From Syntrophobacter sp. DG_60 (GTDB taxonomy: Bacteria; Desulfobacterota; Desulfofervidia; Desulfofervidales; DG-60): a DNA stretch of 6,838 nt. Where the stretch lies: positions 1 to 6,838 of the forward strand of contig LJNA01000084.1 of NCBI GenBank assembly GCA_001304365.1, written 5' to 3'. The notes under the pieces were generated by a model that worked only from the letters and a program-made list of their open reading frames with translations, had not been told where the DNA came from and made no database searches. A program made the position numbers and the translations under genes. Shown piece after piece: positions 1-5,938 of this stretch. The stretch's first letter is position 1, and every line of letters starts with the position of its first letter.

Positions 1-27
1 CGCGTCTGCCTATTCCGCCACTTCGGC
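1..27 (-). tRNA. tRNA-Leu, 5' part only (cut by window start)
   Basis: Read on the minus strand from position 27, the sequence gives a 7-base acceptor arm GCCGAAG, then TG at positions 8-9, a GCGG D-stem start, a D-loop with the invariant GG, and AGACGCG. This is the usual 5' third of a bacterial tRNA-Leu (a class II tRNA). The anticodon, variable arm and 3' end lie outside the window, so the isoacceptor cannot be named. A strong divergent promoter sits just upstream of it. The main alternative is another class II tRNA (Ser or Tyr), but the D-arm fits Leu best. Confidence 0.85.
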
Positions 28-29
28 AC

Positions 30-57
30 TTGCAAAGCTCTTAAAATTTTTTATAAA
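30..57 (+). promoter_or_regulatory. Putative divergent promoter for ribF operon
   Basis: The plus strand has TTGCAA (30-35, 4 of 6 matches to the -35 consensus), a 16-bp spacer and TATAAA (52-57, 5 of 6). The start would fall near 64, giving a leader of roughly 19 nt to the ATG at 83. The -10 overlaps the tRNA-Leu -10 on the opposite strand because both lie in the palindrome TTTTATAAAA (49-58). The -35 is weaker than that of the tRNA promoter, as expected for a housekeeping enzyme against a tRNA gene. Confidence 0.45.
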
Positions 58-77
58 ATAAAATTATTATTTGTCAA
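50..77 (-). promoter_or_regulatory. Sigma70-type promoter for tRNA-Leu
   Basis: On the minus strand a perfect -35 TTGACA (77-72) is followed after 16 bp by the -10 TATAAA (55-50, 5 of 6 matches). Transcription would start near position 43, leaving a leader of about 15 nt before the tRNA 5' end at 27, which is normal for a processed tRNA. The -10 lies within a 10-bp palindrome (49-58) shared with the ribF promoter on the other strand. The assignment is by consensus match only. Confidence 0.6.
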
Positions 78-82
78 TGGAC

Positions 83-1021
83 ATGAAGCTCATTAGTTCC
101 TTAGAAGACATAAAGAAGCCCTTTCCTTATGCAGTGATTACTGTAGGCAACTTTGATGGTGTTCACCTTGGTCATCAAACTTTGCTCAACCAAGTGAAGG
201 AACGTGCTAAAGAGACATCAGGGACTCCCATAGTTTTTACTTTCGAGCCCCATCCAGTGAAGGTCTTGAAAAAAGAAAAAATTCCCTTGATTACCCCATT
301 TGAAAGGAAGATGGAGCTTATTGCACAGCTAGGCATAGATGTGATTATTTGCCCACCTTTTACAAGAGAATTTTCAAAAATTTCGGCTAGGGAGTTTGTT
401 GAAAATATCCTTATTGAAAAGATTGGGATGAAGGAGATAGTAGTAGGGCATGATTATGCCTTTGGACGCGGAAGGGAAGGGAATATTGAATTGCTCAAGG
501 AATTGGGGAGTGAATTAGACTTTAAAGTTCATATACTGGGGCCAGTTTTGGTAGATAATATGGTTGTAAGTAGCACAAGGGTAAGGGAATTGATTATGGA
601 AGGAGAACTAGAAAAGGTAAAAATTTTGTTAAATCGCTATTATCAAGTAAGTGGCGAGGTAATAGCTGGGCATGACAGAGGTGGAAGGCTATTGGGTTTT
701 CCCACAGCAAATTTAAGATTAGTAAATGAGGTGTTTCCCAAAAAGGGTGTTTATGCAGTAGAGGTTATAGCCAATCATAGAATTTATAAAGGTGTAGCCA
801 ATATCGGATTTAAGCCCACATTTGGAAGTGATGCACTTTCAGTGGAGACACATATTTTAGATTTTAACCAAAATATCTATGGTAAAAAGATTAGACTAAA
901 TTTTGTTAAGCGCTTAAGGGATGAGAAGAAATTTCCCAGTATAGAGGCATTAGCTGGACAAATTAAAAAAGATATAGAAGAAGCACGTGGAATATTTGAA
1001 ATATTGAGGAAACAAGAATGA
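83..1021 (+). CDS. ribF: Bifunctional riboflavin kinase / FAD synthetase RibF
   Basis: RibF phosphorylates riboflavin to FMN and adenylylates FMN to FAD in the cytoplasm. With the start at 83 the protein has 312 residues, the usual family length. The N-terminal nucleotidyltransferase (FAD synthetase) domain shows GNFDGVHLGH (22-31) with its HxGH motif, VGHDYAFGRGREGN (121-134) and SSTRVRELI (163-171). The C-terminal kinase domain shows GFPTANL (205-211) and the catalytic Glu in VETHILDF (254-261). The frame also opens at TTG 71 and ATG 77. I prefer ATG 83 because family members usually begin MKxI just before the first strand, and because the other starts overlap the tRNA-Leu promoter -35. None of the three has a clear Shine-Dalgarno sequence. 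The gene overlaps the next by 4 bp (ATGA), so the two are probably co-translated. Confidence 0.96.
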   Translation: MKLISSLEDIKKPFPYAVITVGNFDGVHLGHQTLLNQVKERAKETSGTPIVFTFEPHPVKVLKKEKIPLITPFERKMELIAQLGIDVIICPPFTREFSKISAREFVENILIEKIGMKEIVVGHDYAFGRGREGNIELLKELGSELDFKVHILGPVLVDNMVVSSTRVRELIMEGELEKVKILLNRYYQVSGEVIAGHDRGGRLLGFPTANLRLVNEVFPKKGVYAVEVIANHRIYKGVANIGFKPTFGSDALSVETHILDFNQNIYGKKIRLNFVKRLRDEKKFPSIEALAGQIKKDIEEARGIFEILRKQE

Positions 1022-1848
1022 TTGAAATACCTATTAGTAGAAAGGATGACTTATATAATCTAGAATATGCAGATAAGGCTGATTTGATCTTATTTATGGC
1101 GGGCAATCAATTCATGGTCATGGGAGAGCTTGTTTCTGCCTTCAAATCGGCCTATCCAGAAATAAACTGTATATTTTATGAAACATTGCCCCCTGGTCTT
1201 GAATTAAGACAGATTCTAGAAGGGGGTGCTATATTTCAGGGGAAAAGGATCACTGGAAGGCCAGATGTGTATGCCTCAGTGAGCGAAGTAGCTATGAAAA
1301 AGCTGGAGGAGGCAGGCCTTATTGAAAAAGGGGATTATTTCATTTACCTGCATAATCGGATAGTGCTTATGGTGCCTGAAGGAAACCCAGCAGGCATTAA
1401 ATCAATAGAGGACTTAGCAAGGGATGATGTGCGCATTTCTCAACCAAATCCACAGACAGAAGATATTACACAGTATATTGTTTCTATGTACAAAGAGACT
1501 GGTGGGGAAAGATTGGTAAATAGAATTATGGAGCAAAAAAGGGCTGAAGGAACTACTATTTTTACCTTAGTCCATCATAGGGAGACCCCCATTAGGCTAA
1601 AAAAAGGCACAGTAGATGTAGGGCCTGTCTGGGCCACAGAGGTAATTAATGCCCAAAGGCAAGGGATGGAACTAGACATAATTGAACCACAAGAAAGACT
1701 AGACCAAAGAGAGAAGGTCAACTATTTTATTACCAAGCTTAAAGATGCGCCAAATCCTAAAAATGCCCTAAAGTTTTTAGATTTTATCAAATCAAAAAGG
1801 GCTCAAGAAATATATAAAAAATTTGGATTTATACCCCACTTTTTTTAA
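1018..1848 (+). CDS. ModA-like substrate-binding domain protein without signal peptide
   Basis: This 276-residue protein looks like a type 2 periplasmic-binding-protein fold related to molybdate/tungstate-binding ModA. Support comes from RPDVYASVSEVAMKKLEEAGL (81-101, compare ADVFAS...M..L...GL in ModA), a hinge strand NRIVLMVPEGNPAGIKSIEDL (113-133), GTVDVGPVWATEV (197-209), and a C-terminal FLDFIKSKRAQEIYKKFGF (253-271) typical of ModA ends. It lacks any N-terminal hydrophobic segment or lipobox, and no ABC permease or ATPase gene adjoins it. The serines that bind oxyanion in ModA seem absent: the AxS region reads MAGNQ (27-31) and the SGxL region reads PPGLE (58-62). A distinctive HHRETP (186-191) lies in the second lobe. 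GAGGA at 1006-1010, 7 bp before the ATG, is a good ribosome binding site inside ribF. The role is unknown; cytosolic ligand sensing or binding is an inference. Fold call fairly sure, function unsure. Confidence 0.8.
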   Translation: MIEIPISRKDDLYNLEYADKADLILFMAGNQFMVMGELVSAFKSAYPEINCIFYETLPPGLELRQILEGGAIFQGKRITGRPDVYASVSEVAMKKLEEAGLIEKGDYFIYLHNRIVLMVPEGNPAGIKSIEDLARDDVRISQPNPQTEDITQYIVSMYKETGGERLVNRIMEQKRAEGTTIFTLVHHRETPIRLKKGTVDVGPVWATEVINAQRQGMELDIIEPQERLDQREKVNYFITKLKDAPNPKNALKFLDFIKSKRAQEIYKKFGFIPHFF

Positions 1849-3144
1849 TCAAATTACTATTTTTCCATAAACTGCCTTATTTCTTAATTCTACCAATTTT
1901 ACCTTGACTATTCTGTTTCTTAGTTCATCTTTCCCCTTAATGCATACAGGCAGATAGTTTTCAGAATAACCTTTCAAATAACCATTTTTATTTCTCTTCT
2001 CAACTAATACATGAACTATCTTATTGAAGTTATGATAATAAAAGGCCCTTCTCTTTATAGTATCTAGCTTTCTCAGTAGGTGGGTGCGCCTCTTTATTTC
2101 CTCATGTGGTATCTTGTCCTTCATTTGAGCTGCCTTTGTGCCTGCCCGTGCAGAAAAGGGAAAGATGTGGAAGTAGGCTATGGGTAGGGCTTCTAATAGC
2201 CTATATGTTTCTTTAAAATCTTTCTCAGATTCACCAGGATACCCTGCTATTATATCTACACCAATAGCTAATTGAGGGACCTTATTTGTCAATTCAGTAA
2301 CCAGTTTTTTAAAAAAGTCTATTGAATAGGGACGGTTCATCTTCTTTAATATTTCATTAGAGCCACTTTGGAGCGAAATATGGAGGTGTGGGCAGAGATT
2401 GGGCCAGCTAGTAAATAAATCTATTAAATCAGGCCCTATTTCTAAAGGGTTAAGAGAGCCAAGTCTAATGCGGAGTGGGAGGTCTTTTTCTTCTACAGTA
2501 TTTAGTAAATAAGGTAAATCTATAGGTGGTTTTAAATCCTTTCCATAGGCACCTAAATTAATGCCTGTTAAAACTACCTCTCTAAAATCAGACTGAGCTA
2601 TACAGCAAAGGCGCTTTAATACTAAATCTAATGGAAGGCTTCTACTGCGCCCCCTTGCATATGGAATAATGCAATAGCTGCAAAATGCATTACAGCCATC
2701 TTGAATCTTTAAATAGGCCCTTGTCCTTTGAGGGTGCCTTGGCGGTGGAAAAAATGTTAAGGTGTAATAAGAGCTTGGGTCACCTATTATAACCTTTGTT
2801 TTAGATTGCTTTTTAAAATAGGGTAGAATTTCAGGTAATATAGCCTTTTCTGAATGGCCTATAAGATAATCAATACCTTTAATATTAAGAATTTCTTCTT
2901 TAGCTACCTGAGGATAGCATCCAGCAACTGCACATATAGCATTGGGTTTTCTTTTTATAAATTTTCTTATCAATCTCCTGCACTCATAAGCAGCCTTATG
3001 GGTAACTGTGCATGTATTTACAATGAATAAATCCGCATGGGAAATATCCACAATCTCATGGCCTTGCCTCTCAAATATTTCCAAGAGTGAGGCAGACTCA
3101 TACTGATTTACCTTACAGCCCAAAGTGTATATAGCAATTTTCAT
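1849..3144 (-). CDS. mtaB: tRNA t6A37 methylthiotransferase MtaB (radical SAM)
   Basis: MtaB adds a methylthio group to C2 of t6A37, giving ms2t6A next to the anticodon of ANN-decoding tRNAs. The 431-residue protein has the full family layout. An N-terminal methylthiotransferase domain carries cluster cysteines C10 (TLGCKVNQYES), C45 (VNTCTV) and C76 (AGCYPQ). A radical SAM domain carries CNAFCSYC (C151, C155, C158) followed by IIPYARGRSRS. A C-terminal TRAM-like RNA-binding region covers roughly 365-431. The LGCKVNQYES start is the MtaB signature, as opposed to MiaB (GCQMN) or RimO. AGGAGG at 3155-3160, 10 bp before the ATG, fixes the start. The stop abuts the stop of the convergent plus-strand gene. 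TsaE, needed for the t6A substrate, is encoded upstream on the same strand, but mtaB seems to have its own promoter. Confidence 0.95.
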   Translation of the reverse strand: MKIAIYTLGCKVNQYESASLLEIFERQGHEIVDISHADLFIVNTCTVTHKAAYECRRLIRKFIKRKPNAICAVAGCYPQVAKEEILNIKGIDYLIGHSEKAILPEILPYFKKQSKTKVIIGDPSSYYTLTFFPPPRHPQRTRAYLKIQDGCNAFCSYCIIPYARGRSRSLPLDLVLKRLCCIAQSDFREVVLTGINLGAYGKDLKPPIDLPYLLNTVEEKDLPLRIRLGSLNPLEIGPDLIDLFTSWPNLCPHLHISLQSGSNEILKKMNRPYSIDFFKKLVTELTNKVPQLAIGVDIIAGYPGESEKDFKETYRLLEALPIAYFHIFPFSARAGTKAAQMKDKIPHEEIKRRTHLLRKLDTIKRRAFYYHNFNKIVHVLVEKRNKNGYLKGYSENYLPVCIKGKDELRNRIVKVKLVELRNKAVYGKIVI

Positions 3145-3188
3145 CCGAAAATAGCCTCCTCACTCAATTACTTACCCGATTTTGACCC

Positions 3189-3216
3189 ATTTTACATGCT
3201 TTCTCATTTCTATCAA
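3189..3216 (-). promoter_or_regulatory. Putative promoter of mtaB
   Basis: On the minus strand TTGATA (3216-3211, 5 of 6 to the -35 consensus), a 16-bp spacer and TAAAAT (3194-3189, 5 of 6 to the -10 consensus) lie upstream of mtaB. Transcription would begin near 3182, leaving a leader of about 38 nt that contains the strong AGGAGG ribosome binding site. Consensus match only; the surrounding AT-rich sequence makes chance matches more likely. Confidence 0.45.
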
Positions 3217-3316
3217 ACTCAAATATCAAAATCCAAAAATTCTCCTCAATTGGTTACGTTTGCGATGCCCGTATCGTTTTACTTTTTACTTTGGATTTTG
3301 GGCTTTATTTGTCATT

Positions 3317-3378
3317 CTTGCCCCGTTGAGTATATGCTGGTAAGCAGCTTGCCCCGTTAAGTATGTGATAATAAACAG
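3317..3378 (+). repeat. Two tandem 31-bp direct repeats
   Basis: Unit 1 (3317-3347) and unit 2 (3348-3378) are exactly adjacent, both begin CTTGCCCCGTT and end CAG, and match at 25 of 31 positions by my count. The conserved core is GCCCCGTTRAGTAT. A third core occurs inverted at 3399-3411 (GCCCCGTGAAGTA on the minus strand). A degenerate fourth, CCCCATTGAGTA, on the minus strand covers the tsaE stop codon (around 3468-3479). Unit length and spacing do not suit a CRISPR array. I do not recognise the family. Confidence 0.7.
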
Positions 3379-3411
3379 TTTGGTTGCTAAACGGCAATTA
3401 CTTCACGGGGC
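3351..3411. other. Long imperfect hairpin downstream of tsaE
   Basis: The arms 3351-3363 (GCCCCGTTAAGTA) and 3399-3411 (TACTTCACGGGGC) pair over 12 of 13 positions with a 35-nt loop. The right arm can instead pair with the first tandem repeat unit (3321-3333, 11 of 13), so two hairpins are mutually exclusive. In the minus direction this could stabilise or end the acpS-nnr-tsaE message, but no U-tract follows on that strand. In the plus direction a T-run begins about 6-8 nt after the stem, rather far for an intrinsic terminator. The function is open. Confidence 0.45.
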
Positions 3412-3471
3412 TTGTCTATTTTTTTTCATTGCAAGTTCCTTTTAGAAATAGTGTCGCTGGTTTGAAATTAC

Positions 3472-3969
3472 TCAATGGGGTGAAGATTTAGATTTGATCT
3501 TCTCTCTCCATTTTTTTACACAGGAAATAAAATGCTTTCTATAGGGCTCAAATATAAGTTTTCTCCCAGCCTTATAATATCTTAAATAAATCTTTAAGTG
3601 TTCTTTTGGTAAGAATTCCTTTGGTAACCTCTCTGCCCATTCAATGACTGCAACTCCTTGAGAAAATATATATTCTTCAATGCCCAGATGGCCCCAATCA
3701 GTATCTTTAGAAAACCTATACAGGTCTATGTGATAAAGGGGGATGCGCCCCGGATATTCATTTATTGTGGTAAAACTTGGGCTAGTAATATAATAATCTT
3801 TTGGTACTTCTAAACCATGGGCAATCCCTTTTGTTAACCATGTCTTCCCTGTTCCTAAATCCCCAATAAGTGCAATTACATCACCTGCTATAAGTTCTTC
3901 ACCCACCATTTTTCCTATTATTAAGGTATCTTCGGGGGTGGGGCTATGATAAGACCACCTATTCTTCAT
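3472..3969 (-). CDS. tsaE: tRNA t6A biosynthesis ATPase TsaE
   Basis: TsaE (formerly YjeE) is the small ATPase that works with TsaB-TsaD to place threonylcarbamoyl on A37 of ANN-decoding tRNAs. In the 165-residue product the Walker A motif is GDLGTGKT (36-43), followed by TSPSFT (62-67, the SPTF-type switch), the YHIDLYR element (79-85) and VIEWAERL (108-115, Walker B region). Family members are usually 135-165 residues. The basic C-terminal tail (about 150-165, rich in K and S) lies beyond the conserved core. The ATG lies inside the last codons of nnr (11-bp overlap) with no clear ribosome binding site, so translation is probably coupled to nnr. The final codons and stop lie in a degenerate copy of the downstream repeat, which may have altered the C-terminus. 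Confidence 0.95.
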   Translation of the reverse strand: MKNRWSYHSPTPEDTLIIGKMVGEELIAGDVIALIGDLGTGKTWLTKGIAHGLEVPKDYYITSPSFTTINEYPGRIPLYHIDLYRFSKDTDWGHLGIEEYIFSQGVAVIEWAERLPKEFLPKEHLKIYLRYYKAGRKLIFEPYRKHFISCVKKWREKIKSKSSPH

Positions 3970-5524
3970 TAGAGATTACATCTTTAATAGCCAAAGGCAG
4001 ATAATCGGCTAGATCTGTGGCAGTCATGCCTATTTCTCCATGCTCTTTTACCCAGAGATCACTAGATAGTCCATGGAAAAAGACAGCCAAAATAGAGGCT
4101 TCTTTTGGGTCATAGCCCTGGGCTATAAAACTTCCAATGATGCCAGTCAGCACATCCCCCGTCCCCCCTGTGGCCATGGCAGGGTTTCCTGTAGAATTAA
4201 TAAATATGTCACCATCTGGTAAGGCAATAATAGTCCTTGCCATCTTTAAGACAAAGATGATTTCATAGTCCTTTGAGATCTTTCTTGCCAAATTTATCTT
4301 TTCTTTTAATATATCTTTAGGACTTATGTTCAGGACTCGAGCAGCCTCACCAGGGTGGGGGGTCAAAATAATAGGGGATCTGCTCTTTTTTAGTATGTCC
4401 AAATCACCTGCCAATGCATTTATACCATCAGCATCTATTACCAGTGGTACATTGGCCTCAGTAATAATCTTTTTTACCATTGCCTTTGTTTCTGGATGGG
4501 TGCTAAGGCCAGGCCCCAGACAAATTACCTTATATTTTATGCCCGATTTTTTTACCTCTTTCCATGCATCAAGGCCCAGTGTCTGAACCGATGTCTCAGG
4601 TAGTGGGAATGTCATTGCTTCTGTAAGCTTTACCTCTAAAATGGGGTTTAAGCTTATAGGGATGCCTAAGGTGACTAGGCCAGAGCCACTCCTCAATGTT
4701 CCCAAACAGACAAGGGTAGCTGCACCCGTCTTTCCAGGTGAGCCTGCCAGTACCAGTACATGACCTGCTTCCCCCTTGTGTAAATCCCCTGGCCTGGGCC
4801 TTAAAATCGTTTTTATTTCCTCATCAGTAATCAAATGATGATTTAGAGAAACACTATCTATTGCCTGAGAGGGGATGCTGATATCTACAATCTCTAGATT
4901 ACCCACATAGCCTACCCCAGGATAGACTGCTTGCCCTACCTTCTCCAGGCCAAAGGTTATAGTCAAATCTGCCTCCACTGTTATCCCTAGTGGCTCCCCT
5001 GTATCACTGCTTAATCCACTGGGTATGTCTATTGAGGCAATAAATCCATTATAAACATCATTTAAAAATGGGATGACTTTAGCTTCTAATCCCCTTACCT
5101 CAGAGCTTAGGCCTGTGCCAAGGATGGCATCTACAATCAAATCACAGCCAATAAGGTAGTCCTTTTCCTTATTTAAATTATTTTCATCTTTTATTTCAGT
5201 GATATTTATACTCATCCTCTCAGCAACAGAAAGGTTGGTGGCTGCCTCTGCTTTTATCTTTGCCTTTTCTCCAAGGATGAAAACACGCACATGGTAGCCT
5301 TCTTTGTGTAAATACCTTGCAACTACTAATCCATCTCCACCGTTATTTCCCCTGCCACAAAGGATGCCTATCCTTGGCCTTTCTAAATAATCCAAAAAAT
5401 ACTCTTTAATCAACAAGAAAGCACCCCTTCCAGCATTTTCCATAAGTACTATAGCAGGGATGCCTATGTTTCTAATAGTGCAGGCATCAATGGCCCTCAT
5501 CTGTTCAGCAGTAACCAGCTTCAT
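3959..5524 (-). CDS. nnr: Bifunctional NAD(P)H-hydrate epimerase / ADP-dependent dehydratase
   Basis: This cytosolic repair enzyme returns damaged NADHX and NADPHX to NAD(P)H: the epimerase interconverts the R and S hydrates and the dehydratase restores the S form using ADP. The 521 residues cover both domains at normal length. The N-terminal YjeF_N epimerase domain (about 1-220) has CGRGNNGGDGLVVARYL (56-72), DAILGTGLSSEVRG (132-145) and DIPSGLSSDTGEP (166-178). The C-terminal ribokinase-like dehydratase domain (about 230-521) has HKGEAGHVLVLAGS (249-262), GPGL (337-340), DADGINAL (364-371), TPHPGE (388-393) and the catalytic loop GNPAMATGGTGDVLTG (446-461). The usual LKGA before the active site reads LKMA (426-429), a small departure. 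GGAG at 5532-5535 (minus), 7 bp before the ATG and inside the end of acpS, is the ribosome binding site. One base separates it from acpS. Confidence 0.96.
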   Translation of the reverse strand: MKLVTAEQMRAIDACTIRNIGIPAIVLMENAGRGAFLLIKEYFLDYLERPRIGILCGRGNNGGDGLVVARYLHKEGYHVRVFILGEKAKIKAEAATNLSVAERMSINITEIKDENNLNKEKDYLIGCDLIVDAILGTGLSSEVRGLEAKVIPFLNDVYNGFIASIDIPSGLSSDTGEPLGITVEADLTITFGLEKVGQAVYPGVGYVGNLEIVDISIPSQAIDSVSLNHHLITDEEIKTILRPRPGDLHKGEAGHVLVLAGSPGKTGAATLVCLGTLRSGSGLVTLGIPISLNPILEVKLTEAMTFPLPETSVQTLGLDAWKEVKKSGIKYKVICLGPGLSTHPETKAMVKKIITEANVPLVIDADGINALAGDLDILKKSRSPIILTPHPGEAARVLNISPKDILKEKINLARKISKDYEIIFVLKMARTIIALPDGDIFINSTGNPAMATGGTGDVLTGIIGSFIAQGYDPKEASILAVFFHGLSSDLWVKEHGEIGMTATDLADYLPLAIKDVISNEE

Positions 5525-5525
5525 A

Positions 5526-5903
5526 TTAAATCTCCAATATTACTACAGCAATGGCATAGTATTGGTCATGGCTTAAAGACATCATGATTTTATTGATATT
5601 TTTTTCTTTACAGATTTCTTTCACCTTCCCATATAGATTGATTATTGGCTCCCCTGTTTTTTTATTTACTACTTCAATATCCAGCCACCTAATTCCTCCC
5701 CGCATACCCAGGCCCAATGCTTTGGTAAAGGCCTCTTTTGCTGCAATTCTAGCAGCAAACTCATAGTGAGATAATATCTTTTTCTCACAATAGTTTATCT
5801 CAACAGGCGTAAAGAGGCGCCTTTTAAATTGCTCACCCCATCTTTCTAACATATTTTTTACACGCGGGATATATACCAAATCTATGCCTATGCCAGAGAC
5901 CAT
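5526..5903 (-). CDS. acpS: Holo-[acyl-carrier-protein] synthase AcpS
   Basis: AcpS transfers 4'-phosphopantetheine from CoA to the serine of acyl carrier protein, switching on fatty acid synthesis. The product has 125 residues, normal for the family. It shows GIGIDLV (4-10) with the metal-binding Asp8, RLFTPVEINYC (29-39), the core FAARIAAKEAFTKALG (49-64) with metal-binding Glu57, and SLSHD (109-113) near the C-terminus. Position 11 is Tyr where Glu is more usual after DLV. The gene heads the minus-strand operon acpS-nnr-tsaE. No Shine-Dalgarno sequence precedes the ATG. A good promoter places the transcript start at or beside the ATG itself, suggesting a leaderless message. Confidence 0.95.
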   Translation of the reverse strand: MVSGIGIDLVYIPRVKNMLERWGEQFKRRLFTPVEINYCEKKILSHYEFAARIAAKEAFTKALGLGMRGGIRWLDIEVVNKKTGEPIINLYGKVKEICKEKNINKIMMSLSHDQYYAIAVVILEI

Positions 5904-5909
5904 TGTCTA

Positions 5910-5938
5910 TTTTTAAAAAATGCCTTAAGTTGTGTCAA
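5910..5938 (-). promoter_or_regulatory. Promoter of the acpS-nnr-tsaE operon, probably leaderless
   Basis: On the minus strand a perfect -35 TTGACA (5938-5933), a 17-bp spacer and TAAAAA (5915-5910, 4 of 6 to the -10 consensus) lie just upstream of acpS. Six bases separate the -10 from the ATG (5903), so the expected start coincides with the A of the start codon. The -35 overlaps the left end of the nested palindrome (5926-6040). The -10 is modest, so the exact start is uncertain. Confidence 0.5.

Larger units (their letters stand above)
3145..3471. other. 327-bp intergenic region between tsaE and mtaB
   Basis: No gene of ordinary size fits here on either strand. From left to right it holds the mtaB leader and promoter (3145-3216), a low-complexity AT-rich tract with an 11-bp inverted repeat CAAAATCCAAA (3227-3237) against its complement at 3290-3300, a pair of 31-bp tandem repeats (3317-3378), an inverted copy of the repeat core (3399-3411), and a run of eight T (3419-3426). 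The gap contrasts with the near-zero spacing of all the other same-strand gene junctions in the window. Confidence 0.75.

Noticed and set aside
3317..3378. The tandem 31-bp repeats as a CRISPR array
   Set aside because: The two units are directly adjacent with no spacers, match imperfectly, and there are no cas genes in view.
3351..3426. Plus-strand intrinsic terminator (hairpin plus T-run)
   Set aside because: No plus-strand gene ends nearby, and the T-run starts 6-8 nt from the stem with other bases between.
3403..3429. A minus-strand mini-ORF of 8 codons (MKKNRQAP) with AAGGA before it
   Set aside because: It is very short, partly made of the repeat arm, and arises easily in AT-rich sequence. 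A leader peptide role for mtaB cannot be supported.
4326..4586. Plus-strand open frame of 86 codons inside nnr
   Set aside because: It lies antisense to the conserved dehydratase domain of nnr, has no recognisable motifs, and is a shadow of that coding sequence.
5584..5766. Plus-strand open frame of 60 codons inside acpS
   Set aside because: It is antisense to the conserved AcpS core with no independent support.
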